NCBI GenBank assembly: GCA_035524275.1
Contig: DATKPC010000116.1
Location: 1-64,000 of the forward strand
Direction of reading: 5' to 3'
Length of the DNA stretch: 64,000 nucleotides
Source: DATKPC01 sp035524275
GTDB taxonomy: Bacteria; Pseudomonadota; Gammaproteobacteria; Burkholderiales; Burkholderiaceae_F
The position numbers and the translations under genes were made by a program. Positions 54,277 through 63,355 of this stretch are shown piece by piece (positions within the stretch are counted from its first letter, which is position 1; each line of letters starts with the position of its first letter). The notes under the pieces were generated by a model. The model was not told where the DNA came from. It worked only from the letters and a program-made list of their open reading frames with translations, and did no database searches.

Positions 54277-54633
54277 CTACGACAGAAGCACGAGCGCCAG
54301 CCCGATGGCGGCGGGCAGGGCCTGGACGAAAAGGATCCTGCGACTGGCCGTCGCGGCGCCATAGAGGCCGGCGACCAGGACGCATCCGAGAAAGAAGACC
54401 TTGACGCCGGTGCCCTGGGGGCCCAGCGTCAGGCCCCACAGCAGGCCGGCCGCCAGGAATCCGTTGTACAGCCCCTGGTTGGCGGCGAGGACCTTCGAGG
54501 AAGCGGCGGCTTCCGGCGTGAGACCGAATGCACGCAGTCCGGCGGGCTTGTCCCACAGGAACATCTCGAGCACGAGAATGTAGACGTGCAGTAGCGCAAC
54601 CAGGAGGACGACAACGTTGCTGGCGATGGTCAC
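54277..54633 (-). CDS. DUF1304 membrane protein
   Basis: 118 residues from a GTG, preceded by AAGGGAAG. Four membrane helices (VVVLLVALLHVYILVLEMFL, QGLYNGFLAAGLLWGL, VKVFFLGCVLVAGLYGAAT, FVQALPAAIGLALVLL). HVYILVLEMFLW and NQGLYNGFLAAGL are the DUF1304 signature. Function unknown. Confidence 0.88.
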   Translation of the reverse strand: MTIASNVVVLLVALLHVYILVLEMFLWDKPAGLRAFGLTPEAAASSKVLAANQGLYNGFLAAGLLWGLTLGPQGTGVKVFFLGCVLVAGLYGAATASRRILFVQALPAAIGLALVLLS

Positions 54634-54710
54634 TTGCTTCCCTTTCGGCTTTGGTGAGGGTCTGCGATTCCGGGAACGTCGCCCCGAGGCCGTTGCGCGC
54701 CGCGCGAATC

Positions 54711-55010
54711 TTATCCGGCGAGCGGCAGGCGACGCCGCCGGCGCCGGCGCTGCGATGGGTCGCAGAGGAAGTCCGGCCGCATCGCAATGCCCAGTCCGCA
54801 GATCGCCGCCTGGGTCACGGCCTCCGGATTGTCGACGTGGTATCGGCTGCTGACGCCCAGCTTCTCGACAATGCACGCCTGCGATAGGGCCCAGAGATCG
54901 TGCTGGCTGCTGTGGGAATCGTCGAGCTGGATCCCGAGTTGCTACGTCGATCTCGCCGAGAACGGCGCGAGATCGCGATGGCCTCGATCGATGCGCACGA
55001 CAAGGTCGCG
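54711..55010 (-). pseudogene. degenerate LysR-type regulator, C-terminal part
   Basis: The minus-strand frame ending at TAA 54711-54713 reads GVSSRYHVDNPEAVTQAAIC followed by GLGIAMRPDFLCD, matching the end of a LysR effector-binding domain. The frame is broken by an amber stop at 54942-54944; upstream of it DLVVRI-like sequence continues in the same frame. No HTH half is present. A 562-bp gene-free gap (54634-55195) is otherwise explained only by this remnant. Confidence 0.45.
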
Positions 55011-55154
55011 AATCCTTGCGCGGTCGAACTGACCTGCATCGCCATCGGCAAAGAAAGCAGCGATACGTCCACCGAGGTCGTCGCACTCGGCGGCACCGCG
55101 GACGCCGCCTTGGCGGTTTCGCGCATCTCCGATGCCGGTTGAATCCAGGTCGTT

Positions 55155-55160
55155 ATGATC
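55155..55160 (+). promoter_or_regulatory. -10-like TATGAT
   Basis: TATGAT 35 bp upstream of the ATG at 55196. No good -35 at 17 bp. Confidence 0.35.
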
Positions 55161-55195
55161 GTGCGCGTTCCCACGATCGGCCGTCGTTCTGCCCG

Positions 55196-56476
55196 ATGCT
55201 CTACGCGATTGTCCTCGGCTACCTCGCGCTGCTCGGCGTGGCCAGCGCGCTGCGATGGCGCTATAGGACCTGGTTCGCGATGCTCCTGTTGGCGCTCGTC
55301 GCGATGGGACTCGAGTGGGCCTATGTGCACAGCCCCTACGCGCTTTCGCGGGCACCCGCTTATGCGACCGACCTCGCCGCCCGGCTGCGCGCGGGGCGCT
55401 GGCCGGAGCAGCCCGCCGAATTAGCGCGACTCATCGCGTCATTCCGGGCGCTGGGCGTCCCGGACGACGTGGGGCGATTGCAAGTGCTGTACCGGCTCCA
55501 AGTCGCGCACGGTCTCGCCGGCGAGCCTGTCGAGAAATTCGGCTCGGTGAGCGAGGCGCTATCGTGGAATCCGCCGGCGCCCGAACCGGGCACCCAAACG
55601 AGTCCCCGGCTCGAACAGCAGGACATCGAGCGACGGGTCGTGAAGGAATCGTTGGAGATCCGGGCGCCGCGGCTGCCCGGATGGCCACCGGAGCTGGCAC
55701 GGGACACGCCGCTGGAAGAAGGGGCGCGTGAAGTCGCCCCCGGCGTGTGGCTTGCTCCAAGGCCGACGAATCCGCACGTCGGGACGGCGCGCTTTGCGTT
55801 GAGCGCCCGTAACCGGGGCGGTGCGGCGGTTGCGGCGGCGAGTCTCACCGTGCTCGTGCATTCGCGCGACGCATCAGGCGCGCCCGGCGGCAATCGGCCG
55901 CTGCTCGAATGCCATACGAACCTGCGCGACGTCGGACCCGGCGAGACGCGCCTATTCGCCTGCGCACTGCCGGTCAGCCTCGGCACCGACCAACGCCCGT
56001 TGAACCGGGTGCTGGATATGATCGAGGCGCTACGAGCCGGAGGTGTGGATGCACGGGTTCGGATAGGCGGCAGCCTGGATTCGTCGCTTTTCGCGGTTCC
56101 CAAGGCCGCGCCCGTCAACGCGACCGAACTCGATCACCTGGAGGAATTGAAGCAGCGTGACAAGGAGGCACGGGCGCGCCGCGATGCACTCTCGCCGGCT
56201 CTCGCTCGGTGGCTCGTACTCGGGGCGATCTTCGCCGCAGGCATGTCGCTGCCGGGATGGCGCCGCGCGTGCCTGTCTCTACCGGTCACGGCAGCGTTCG
56301 CAACTTCCGGGGTGCTCGCGGCAGCGTCCGCGGGCTGGTGGATCAGCGCGCTGAGGCCCGGAGCGCGGGGATGGGAGCTCATTGTGGCGGTCTTCGCGGC
56401 CGTGCAATACGGCGCTCCGTTCATCGGCGGTCTCTTGTTTGGAAACCTGGTTTATTGGCGGCGTCGCGCCGCATAG
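55196..56476 (+). CDS. membrane protein of unknown function
   Basis: 426 residues; not recognised. Two N-terminal helices (LYAIVLGYLALLGVASAL, FAMLLLALVAMGLEWAYV), a soluble middle of about 270 residues with Ig-like character (SARNRGGAAVAAASLTVLVH, CHTNLRDVGPGETRLFACA), then three C-terminal helices (WLVLGAIFAAGMSLPGW, VTAAFATSGVLAAASAGWW, LIVAVFAAVQYGAPFIGGLL). A periplasmic beta domain held between membrane anchors is likely. Start at 55196. Confidence 0.7.
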   Translation: MLYAIVLGYLALLGVASALRWRYRTWFAMLLLALVAMGLEWAYVHSPYALSRAPAYATDLAARLRAGRWPEQPAELARLIASFRALGVPDDVGRLQVLYRLQVAHGLAGEPVEKFGSVSEALSWNPPAPEPGTQTSPRLEQQDIERRVVKESLEIRAPRLPGWPPELARDTPLEEGAREVAPGVWLAPRPTNPHVGTARFALSARNRGGAAVAAASLTVLVHSRDASGAPGGNRPLLECHTNLRDVGPGETRLFACALPVSLGTDQRPLNRVLDMIEALRAGGVDARVRIGGSLDSSLFAVPKAAPVNATELDHLEELKQRDKEARARRDALSPALARWLVLGAIFAAGMSLPGWRRACLSLPVTAAFATSGVLAAASAGWWISALRPGARGWELIVAVFAAVQYGAPFIGGLLFGNLVYWRRRAA

Positions 56477-56686
56477 CGCCGGGACAGGGTCGATCCGCCT
56501 CGTGTCCGCACGGATTGTCCTACTTCAGTGCCGGATTCCGCCGATGCCGATCGGGCCGGCGACCATGTTCGTCACGACGTCCGCAAAAGCGTTCTCTTCG
56601 AACCTGGACGAGTCATCAACGCAGGGGGAAAACCGCGAAGCGAAAAGGCGCTGGAAATCCGCATTCGCTCGACAGGCGGTATCGGC

Positions 56687-56714
56687 GCGCCAGGTTGACG
56701 TCCTGGCGCTTTTT
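56687..56714 (+). terminator. intrinsic terminator
   Basis: GCGCCAGG (56687-56694) and CCTGGCGC (56702-56709) form a perfect 8-bp stem with a 7-base loop, followed by TTTTT. A textbook Rho-independent terminator on the plus strand, about 210 bp after the membrane protein stop. Confidence 0.85.
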
Positions 56715-56907
56715 CATTCCCATTTGCGGCCGACCTGTCGAAGGCCCGTGACGTGAGCCGGCACTCACAGTCGGCTTATTGAGCGCCTGATCGGCCTCGC
56801 GGCCAAACCCCCGGCCCCCTGGATCGACAAGGGCGACCTCTTGTCGTCAGCCCGCCACGTAAATTGGCGCCGAGAATGGAAAACGCCAAGTAATCGCGCC
56901 GCAAGCA

Positions 56908-56936
56908 TTGGCGTGGGGTATCCAATACATTAAAAT
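56908..56936 (+). promoter_or_regulatory. sigma70-type promoter
   Basis: -35 TTGGCG (56908-56913), 17-bp spacer, -10 TAAAAT (56931-56936) in an AT-rich patch. Drives the acetyltransferase gene with a long untranslated leader. Confidence 0.65.
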
Positions 56937-57199
56937 TACCCAATTGCGTACCGTCCGGTCTACCGCGCGTATTTCCGGTACTGCGGTGGAGGTGCCGCGC
57001 CAGCCATGACGGCGATTCGTAACCGGCCGATGGCGCTCATCCCACAGAATCAGCGCTCCATGGGCGACGGCCACATCGGGCCGGCGACGGGCGACGGTCA
57101 ACGAGGCGCCCACCACGAATCGGACGCGAGGCCGGAAGGCCTCCCGACGGCGTCCGTCAACGTGCGCGGTCGGATCGGGATCAGCTTCCAGAGGGATAC

Positions 57200-58537
57200 A
57201 TGACATTGATCGTCCGGGAGGCGCCCTCGTTCCGCGAACTGGCCGCGGAATGGGAGACACTGCTGCCCCGCAGCGCCGTCCGTACGCCCTTCACGCATCC
57301 GCGCTGGTGTGAGTTGTGGTGGCACCATTTCGCGGAAAACCGCCTGCTCGTGAGCGATGCGCTCAAGCTGCTCGAAGTACGAGACGGCCGGGGAATCCTC
57401 AAGGCGGTAGCTCCGTTCGTCGTCACGTCGCGGCCATCGTTGCCGTGGCTGCGGATCCGCTCGATCCGCCTCATCGGGGCCGACCCCGGCGTCACGGAAT
57501 TGTCCACGCTCGTCTGCGCGCCGGAAGACGAGGCGCAAGTCGTGGCGGCCCTGCTTGACTATTTCTTCGCTCGCCGTCGGGAATGGGACCTACTCAGCCT
57601 GGGTGACCTGCGCGCCGAAGGCGAAGGTGCGCGGGTCCTGGGTGAGCGCGCGGATCTCGACGGGTCCCGTGAGCTTTTCGATTACGTGCTTTCGCTGCCG
57701 CCGGACTGGGAGACATTCAAGTCTTCGCTGAAACGCAACATCAAGGAGTCGCTGCGCAAGTGCTACAACGCGCCGAAGCGCGACGGCCTGACGATGGAGC
57801 TTCGCGTGCGCTCGACCCCGGCGGAAATCGGCGAGGCGCTGGAGCGCTGGCTGCAGTTGCACAAGATGCGTTCCGAGCTGACCGACACGGTGACGCACCG
57901 GAACGTTTTCGCCGTCGACCCGCCGCGCGCCTTTGTCCGCGCCGTCGTGGCGGACCTGGCCACGCAAGGTCTCGCGCGGATCTTCGAACTCGAGATCGAT
58001 GGTCGGGTTGCGGCAAGCCGGATCGGTTTCGTGCTGGACAATGCGCTGTATCTCTATTTCTCCGGATACGACCCCGCGTTTCGCCAGTACAGCGCCATGA
58101 CGACGACGGTCGCCGAAGCGATCAAGTGGGCCATCGAGAACGGTCTCGACACGGTCAATCTTTCGCCGGGCAATGACGTTTCGAAGACGCGCTGGAGCCC
58201 GACCGAGATTACGTTTCGACAGACGATGCTGCCGTCGCCGTCGCTGCGTGGGCGGATCCTCTATCGGGTCGTGCGATGGATCAATTCGGCGCCCGCCGCG
58301 GCGGCCTTGTTTTCATTCGCGCGTCGCCGAAGCCACCGGGCGCGCGCCGACGATTCGGCCGATGCTCCGGCGCGGTCTCCTGCCTGGCCGGGCGGCTCGC
58401 CACCGGGCCTCGCCCATGAACACGCTGCCGCGACCGCGTCCCGTTCAGCGGCTCCCGTTCGCGCGAGCCGCAATGCACCCGCCGAAACCGGAGACTATGC
58501 AGGTGCTGAATCGGTCGGCGCAGGCGACAAGAAATAG
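57200..58537 (+). CDS. CelD/BioF2-type GNAT acetyltransferase
   Basis: 445 residues. N-terminal half TPFTHPRWCELWWHHFAENR and later LKRNIKESLRKCYNAPKRDG, FELEIDGRVAASRIGFVLDN, YLYFSGYDPAFRQYSAMTTT and INLSPG-like VNLSPGNDVSKTRW are the double-GNAT pattern of the CelD/BcsL and FemAB-like group involved in polysaccharide or envelope acylation. The last 60 residues are low complexity (Ala, Pro, Ser). Fourteen bases after a long leader; its 3' end overlaps the next gene. Confidence 0.82.
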   Translation: MTLIVREAPSFRELAAEWETLLPRSAVRTPFTHPRWCELWWHHFAENRLLVSDALKLLEVRDGRGILKAVAPFVVTSRPSLPWLRIRSIRLIGADPGVTELSTLVCAPEDEAQVVAALLDYFFARRREWDLLSLGDLRAEGEGARVLGERADLDGSRELFDYVLSLPPDWETFKSSLKRNIKESLRKCYNAPKRDGLTMELRVRSTPAEIGEALERWLQLHKMRSELTDTVTHRNVFAVDPPRAFVRAVVADLATQGLARIFELEIDGRVAASRIGFVLDNALYLYFSGYDPAFRQYSAMTTTVAEAIKWAIENGLDTVNLSPGNDVSKTRWSPTEITFRQTMLPSPSLRGRILYRVVRWINSAPAAAALFSFARRRSHRARADDSADAPARSPAWPGGSPPGLAHEHAAATASRSAAPVRASRNAPAETGDYAGAESVGAGDKK

Positions 58538-59399
58538 CGCGATACTCGGCGTGGCGCTGACTCTCGTCGTCGCCGGGCTGGTATTGCTGCCTTTTGTCGT
58601 GCTCGGTCTCACGATGCCGCGGAACGGCCGGCCTGCCGAGTTGGGGGTCGCTCATACGCTCGCGGTCGAGGACGGCGTCTGGCGCTATGAGGACGAGGGC
58701 TCCGGCGAAGAGGCGCTTCTGCTGCTTCACGGATTCAACCAGGACGCGGGTATCTGGGATGCCGTCTGGCAGCGCCTGGGCACGTGTCCGTCACGCCGAA
58801 TTCGAGTGGATCTGCCGGGGTTCGGTGCATCCCGGTTTCGCTCCGAGGACTTCAGCCTCCCGCGGCAGGGGCAGCGGCTGCTCGCGCTTCTCGATGCGAT
58901 CGGCGTCAAACGAGCTGCGCTCGTCGGCGTGTCCATGGGCGCATCGCTCAGTGCATGGTTCGCCGCCGAGCATCCGGAACGTGTAAGCCGTCTCGTGCTG
59001 CTGGCGCCATCCGGGTACGAGGGTGCGCTGACGCACGTAGGCCTGTTCGGTCGCCTGGTCCGTCCGGGGCCGCTGAATCGAGCCGCGACGTGGCTCGCCC
59101 AGACGCGGCTGTTCAACGTTCTCTTTCCCCGTAGTCTCGCGGCGCAGGCCCTGACGGTGTCGGCGAGTTACGGGCGCCCGTGGGTCGATGCGCTGCCTCG
59201 TATCGAGGCACCGACGCGCGTCGTGTGGGCGAGAAGCGATCCGGTGGCCAGCGCGGTCACCGCAGAGCCGATTGCGAAGGCAATCCCCCGGGCCACATTG
59301 CAATGGCTGGACGAGGCGGCGGGACACTCCGTGCCGCAGAGCCGCCCGGAACTGGTGGCGGACCTGGCCTGCGGGCCCGCCGACGGCGCTCAGCGTTGA
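58497..59399 (+). CDS. membrane-anchored alpha/beta hydrolase
   Basis: 300 residues. N-terminal membrane helix (ILGVALTLVVAGLVLLPFVV) then an alpha/beta-hydrolase: oxyanion LLLHGFNQDAG, nucleophile Ser in LVGVSMGASLS, Asp in VVWARSDPV and His in EAAGHSVPQSRPE. Start at 58497 preferred for GGAG four bases upstream; earlier ATGs (58416, 58473) lie deeper in the preceding gene. Overlaps that gene by 41 bp and the convergent GNAT gene by ten bp. Esterase or lipase of unknown substrate. Confidence 0.82.
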   Translation: MQVLNRSAQATRNSAILGVALTLVVAGLVLLPFVVLGLTMPRNGRPAELGVAHTLAVEDGVWRYEDEGSGEEALLLLHGFNQDAGIWDAVWQRLGTCPSRRIRVDLPGFGASRFRSEDFSLPRQGQRLLALLDAIGVKRAALVGVSMGASLSAWFAAEHPERVSRLVLLAPSGYEGALTHVGLFGRLVRPGPLNRAATWLAQTRLFNVLFPRSLAAQALTVSASYGRPWVDALPRIEAPTRVVWARSDPVASAVTAEPIAKAIPRATLQWLDEAAGHSVPQSRPELVADLACGPADGAQR

Positions 59400-60064
59400 A
59401 CGGGTCCGGATCGAGGACGCGTCGACCAGCAATCGTCGTCGACCGAGAGTGAAAAGTGCAGCTTTCCCTTGCGTCGGACAGCCCGGACAATCCCGACGTG
59501 CCGATAGCCGCTCTTCTTTACGCCACTGAGTGACCCGTAGTTGGTGTGGTCGACGTAGCCCATCAGGCGGCGCGTCCCCTCGTCGCGAGTGTGCTCCAGG
59601 ATTTTCAGGTGGCGCAGGCCCTGGTACGCGGTGCCGCGATACTTCGGCACGGTGTAGCCATTGTAGTTGTAGATCATGTCATCGGGCATGTTGAAATGCA
59701 GGCCCAAGACGAGGTCGTACAGGGCAGAACTGCTGATCCACGTGTAGCCGACGAGGTGTTCTCCGTCGAACTGCAACAAACACCGGCACCCGTTCTTGAA
59801 TGACTCGATATCCCGGTCGAAGATGTGAGCGTCGGGGTCTTTCTTAAGCCGCTCCAGGTCGTCGATCGTGGCGAATCGAAACGTGTGGTCCTGCGAGGCC
59901 CGCGCCGCGTCGGGAGAAGGGCGGGGCGTGTCGAGCACGACGAGGAAATATCGGTAGGCCTCGCCGCCCGGGACGGTCGTGAGGGCGATGCGGGCCAAAT
60001 GCGTCAGCGAGCCTTTCAGCCCGAGCTTTCGCGCCCTTTCAAAGGATTTCCGCAATCGCGTCAT
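59390..60064 (-). CDS. GNAT-family acetyltransferase
   Basis: 224 residues. Central acetyl-CoA fold: FRFATIDDLERLKKD, LLQFDGEHLVGYTWISSSAL, IYNYNGYTVPKYRGTAYQGL (Q/RxxGxG/A site), VDHTNYGSLSGVKKSGYRHV. Substrate unknown; possibly a nucleotide-sugar amine given its neighbours. Convergent with the hydrolase, with a ten-base overlap of the two coding ends. Confidence 0.8.
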   Translation of the reverse strand: MTRLRKSFERARKLGLKGSLTHLARIALTTVPGGEAYRYFLVVLDTPRPSPDAARASQDHTFRFATIDDLERLKKDPDAHIFDRDIESFKNGCRCLLQFDGEHLVGYTWISSSALYDLVLGLHFNMPDDMIYNYNGYTVPKYRGTAYQGLRHLKILEHTRDEGTRRLMGYVDHTNYGSLSGVKKSGYRHVGIVRAVRRKGKLHFSLSVDDDCWSTRPRSGPVQR

Positions 60065-60243
60065 CGATCACCACCGTCTCGGTCGGAAACCCGCTGCCGG
60101 AGAGAATGCTGAAGCCTTCCCCGAATGATTTTAACAGTCCGGTCACGGAGGGAGCCGAGCGCGTTCCCCGACGAGCGGAGCCTCTCATCGGCGATGTGGT
60201 CCAGGGCGATCGACGACAGGAATTCCGCCGGCCGCCGAAACGC

Positions 60244-60639
60244 CTAGATCACGACGGTCGCTTCGCCCGACGCGACCGCCGCGTCGGTGTGATCGATGAT
60301 CGTCAGCGCGCAGAGGAACTGACGGCGTCCGCCCGCCTCGCCGGCGTCGACGGCCGTTCCGGTGCAGCGCAGCGGGTTGCCCGGCGTCGCGCTTTTCTGC
60401 ACTTTCCAGGACAGCCTCTGGATATGGCCGCGATTGCCCAGCCAACTGCCGACGTGCCGGGCCATGAAGTTCCCCAGCAATGCGCGCTGGACGACGACGT
60501 CGGCGTGGCCCTCGGCGAGAGCCGCATCCTTGTTGAAATGAATGTGGTGTCGGTTCCAGGTGATGGCGCTGAACATGAAGATTTGTGCCGCGGTCGGAAT
60601 GACCTGTATCTCCGGTATTTGCTGCGCGGATGATTCCAT
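60244..60639 (-). CDS. MaoC-like (hotdog) dehydratase
   Basis: 131 residues. MaoC-type hotdog: FMFSAITWNRHHIHFNKDAA contains the hydratase Asn/His pair, followed by GHADVVVQRALLGNFMARHV. Such proteins hydrate enoyl-CoA or dehydrate 3-hydroxyacyl-CoA; this half-size form normally pairs with an N-terminal FAS1-like half, and one is present at 63356-63853. AAGGTGGACTC precedes the ATG. Confidence 0.8.
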   Translation of the reverse strand: MESSAQQIPEIQVIPTAAQIFMFSAITWNRHHIHFNKDAALAEGHADVVVQRALLGNFMARHVGSWLGNRGHIQRLSWKVQKSATPGNPLRCTGTAVDAGEAGGRRQFLCALTIIDHTDAAVASGEATVVI

Positions 60640-60811
60640 GAGTCCACCTTTGCGGGAATGTTCGGGCCCTGACTGGCGCGCACGGTCCTGGGGCGCGGAC
60701 CACGTGGCAACTGTAAAGGTTCGCGCGGCGCTTGATCAAGGCGATGCGTCAATTTGCCGCCGTGCGGCCGTTTCGACTCGGGCCGCGGAAGCCAGCCGCC
60801 ACCTCCTACCG

Positions 60812-60817
60812 TAGAAT
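60812..60817 (+). promoter_or_regulatory. -10-like TAGAAT before glycosyltransferase
   Basis: TAGAAT 59 bp before the ATG at 60877; -35 not convincing. Confidence 0.35.
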
Positions 60818-60876
60818 CGAAGCAGAGCGCGAGGCCGCACGAGTGAACGGCCGCGCGCGTATTCGGAGCGCGCGTA

Positions 60877-61827
60877 ATGCCGGAATTCGAACTGACGACG
60901 CCGATCGCTTTCATCATTTTCAATCGACCGGACACGACGGAGCGCGTTTTCGCGGAGATCGCGAAGGCCCGGCCCACGAAGCTCCTCCTGATCGGGGATG
61001 GCCCGCGGGCGACTCGGCCGGGGGAGGCGGAAAAGGTCGCGGCGGCCCGGCGAATCGTCGAGAAAGTGAATTGGCCCTGTGACGTGCGGACGAACTTCTC
61101 CGATGTCAACCTGGGTTGCACGCGTCGTGTGGCGAGCGGCCTTGACTGGGTCTTCCAGCAGTTCGAAGACGCCATCATCATGGAAGACGATTGCCTGCCC
61201 GACCCGACGTTCTTCCGCTTCTGCCAGGAATTGCTGGAGCGTTATCGCCACGACCTGCGGATCGGGATGATCAGTGGCAACAACTTCCAGTTCGGACGCA
61301 GGTACGGGGAGGACAGCTACTATTTTTCGAAGTACTGCCATATCTGGGGCTGGGCGACGTGGCGCGATCGCTGGCAGAGCGCGGACATCCTCGAGATGCG
61401 ACATTGGCCCATGGTGCGCGATTCCGGCAGGTTCATCGACCTGACGCCCGGAAACAAGAAAGAAACGCTGTTCTGGCAACAGGCGTTCGACAAGGTGCAT
61501 CAGCGCAAGCTGGACGCGTGGGCAGGACCTTGGACCCTGGCCAACTGGATCGAGGGACGCTTGGGCATCATCCCCGCCGTCAATCTCATTTCGAATATCG
61601 GGTTCGGAGCGGATGCGACGCTCACGACCGACGGCGAAAGCTACCTGGCCAGCATGCGGACGGAGCCGATCGCTTTCCCCCTGGTTCACCCGGTGATCAT
61701 CGCGCGCCATATCGTGGCCGACCGCTTTGGCGGTCGGCAGTTCAAGACGGTGCCGGCATGGCGAACAGCGGGCGGGAAAGTGAAGCGCAAACTGAAGCGG
61801 ATCCTCGGACTGTCGCGGGGTCGATGA
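60877..61827 (+). CDS. glycosyltransferase family 2-like protein
   Basis: 316 residues. GT-A fold start PIAFIIFNRPDTTERVFAEI, DGPRATRPGE and the metal-binding acidic motif IIMEDDCLPDPTFF; GWATWRDRWQ follows as in HlpA-type sugar transferases. Basic C-terminal tail (KVKRKLKRILGLSRGR) could touch the membrane. Cytoplasmic glycan assembly; donor and acceptor unknown. Convergent with the flippase gene. Confidence 0.85.
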   Translation: MPEFELTTPIAFIIFNRPDTTERVFAEIAKARPTKLLLIGDGPRATRPGEAEKVAAARRIVEKVNWPCDVRTNFSDVNLGCTRRVASGLDWVFQQFEDAIIMEDDCLPDPTFFRFCQELLERYRHDLRIGMISGNNFQFGRRYGEDSYYFSKYCHIWGWATWRDRWQSADILEMRHWPMVRDSGRFIDLTPGNKKETLFWQQAFDKVHQRKLDAWAGPWTLANWIEGRLGIIPAVNLISNIGFGADATLTTDGESYLASMRTEPIAFPLVHPVIIARHIVADRFGGRQFKTVPAWRTAGGKVKRKLKRILGLSRGR

Positions 61828-61841
61828 TCGACCCCGTCCTG

Positions 61842-61856
61842 GGTGCGCTTCGCACC
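61842..61856. terminator. short hairpin between convergent genes
   Basis: GGTGCG-CTT-CGCACC, a perfect 6-bp stem between the glycosyltransferase and flippase stops. No T-run. Confidence 0.3.
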
Positions 61857-61872
61857 GTGGCATCGAGGCGGA

Positions 61873-63159
61873 TCAGGGCACGGCGCCCGGTTCGGGGTTC
61901 CTCCTGATCTCCACGAGGCACAGGCCGATGATGCCGAGCACGCTCGCGGCCTCGCCGGCGAGCAATCCGACGAGCGCTCCTTCGGTGCCGATCGAGTGCA
62001 TCAGGATGAAGCTCGCCAGCAGGGAGACCGTCGCGCAGATGATGGTCAGCGTCGACATCACGCGGAAGCGGGCCCGCGCCATCAGCAGGTAGGACAACTG
62101 GTCGCGAAGCACCATCGCGATCCCGATCGCAAACCACGCCAGCAGCAGATGATCGCGGTTTGGAAAGTCCTTCTTCAGCACAACCGCGTAGATCCAGTCT
62201 CGGAAGATCCAGACCAGCAGCATGTAGACGGCGGAAACCACGGTGAGCCCGGCCGCGATGCCGACCTGGCGCACCAGGACCGTTCGGGCATTGGTCCGTT
62301 GCAGCCACCCGGAAATCGTCGGCAGCATGACGTTACCGATGCCCAGCGAAATCAGGTTGATCGGCATGATCAATATGCGCGTCGCCGCGATCGAGGCCAC
62401 CGATGCGACCGTCAACACGCCGGCCACCAGATAGTTATAGCCTTGCGTGAAGGCCCAGTGACTGGCCGCCCCGACCGTTGACCATCCGCCGACGGGGAAG
62501 ATCTCCCGCAGCAGGCCGCGACGCCCCGGAACGCTCCAGGGCTCGATCCGGTATACCGTGCGCTTGAGCCACTGGCCCGCGATGACCGCGGCAAGCGCCA
62601 GGCCGACGATCGCCCAGACGGCCGGATGCGAAACCGACGTGGCGATCGCGGCGCCGACGATCAGAAGCACCGCATAGATGATGTCACCGCGCAGCAACGT
62701 GCTCTGGCCCCGCCGCGCCAGCAGCACCATGCGGAAGAATTCGCGGTTCAGCGCCAAAGCCGAGGCGGCGATCCCCAGGAGGATGATGACGAATTCCTCG
62801 CCGCCGGCGAGCCCGAAGAGGCGGCCGACCAGGGTCGCGCCGGCGAGTATCGGGACGAGCAGCAGCAGCAGCGCGCGCTGCTCGCGATAAAGCCCGCCCA
62901 CGAAATCTCCACGCGTCGCCGCGTCGCCGGTATCGCTCGTGATGCAGTAGACCAGCGAAGGGTAGGCGTACGCGTACTGCAGGGCACTGAGCAGAAGGAT
63001 CGCGTTCGAGACCAGGACGTAGTAGCTGTAGTCGAGGTCGGACGTCCGGCGGATCAGCAACAGCCCGACGCAGAGGGTCGTGGCGGACAGCACGCCCTGT
63101 ATGAGAATGGACGCGCTGAAGAACCGCACGAACCTTCCATGCCGCTTGACGTCAATCAT
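61873..63159 (-). CDS. polysaccharide flippase (Wzx/MOP-type membrane protein)
   Basis: 428 residues with about 12 membrane helices. Starts FVRFFSASILIQGVLSATTL and follows the oligosaccharide-flippase pattern of the MOP superfamily (GGWSTVGAASHWAFTQGYNY, ILIMPINLISLGIGNVMLPT, FAIGIAMVLRDQLSYLLMAR). Moves lipid-linked glycans across the inner membrane. Together with the glycosyltransferase and acyltransferases nearby it points to a small surface-glycan locus. Confidence 0.82.
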   Translation of the reverse strand: MIDVKRHGRFVRFFSASILIQGVLSATTLCVGLLLIRRTSDLDYSYYVLVSNAILLLSALQYAYAYPSLVYCITSDTGDAATRGDFVGGLYREQRALLLLLVPILAGATLVGRLFGLAGGEEFVIILLGIAASALALNREFFRMVLLARRGQSTLLRGDIIYAVLLIVGAAIATSVSHPAVWAIVGLALAAVIAGQWLKRTVYRIEPWSVPGRRGLLREIFPVGGWSTVGAASHWAFTQGYNYLVAGVLTVASVASIAATRILIMPINLISLGIGNVMLPTISGWLQRTNARTVLVRQVGIAAGLTVVSAVYMLLVWIFRDWIYAVVLKKDFPNRDHLLLAWFAIGIAMVLRDQLSYLLMARARFRVMSTLTIICATVSLLASFILMHSIGTEGALVGLLAGEAASVLGIIGLCLVEIRRNPEPGAVP

Positions 63160-63355
63160 GGACAGTCTCTTTCAAATTCGGGAAAGCGAGGCGTCGCGTT
63201 CGGCCGGCGATCTTTCCGGTCGACGCCGGGAACTTACGCGGGATCGACGTCCGCGCGGTGACCTCGTCGACGCGCCTGGCCCCGGGAGGGCAAGAATGGG
63301 CAGACACCAGGCTTGAACGGCCTGAAGCGAACGGGGTGCGGCATCGAATCGGTGG

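Larger units (their letters stand above)
56477..57199. other. 723-bp non-coding region with terminator and promoter
   Basis: No reading frame here has coding character. The left part (56477-56690) leads into an intrinsic terminator and could be the 3' UTR of the membrane protein gene or a small RNA. The middle is AT-rich with a promoter at 56908-56936. The right part (56945-57199) would be a 255-nt 5' leader of the acetyltransferase gene and contains a hairpin GAGGCC-GGAA-GGCCTC (57128-57143). Confidence 0.5.

Noticed and set aside
54900..55142. plus-strand 80-codon frame in the LysR remnant
   Set aside because: Reasonable codon use but no ribosome site and no family; the opposite strand matches LysR. 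Kept as an open question in the findings.
56860..56950. sigma54-type (-24/-12) promoter
   Set aside because: No TGGCAC-N5-TTGC pair with correct spacing; the sigma70-type hexamers fit better.
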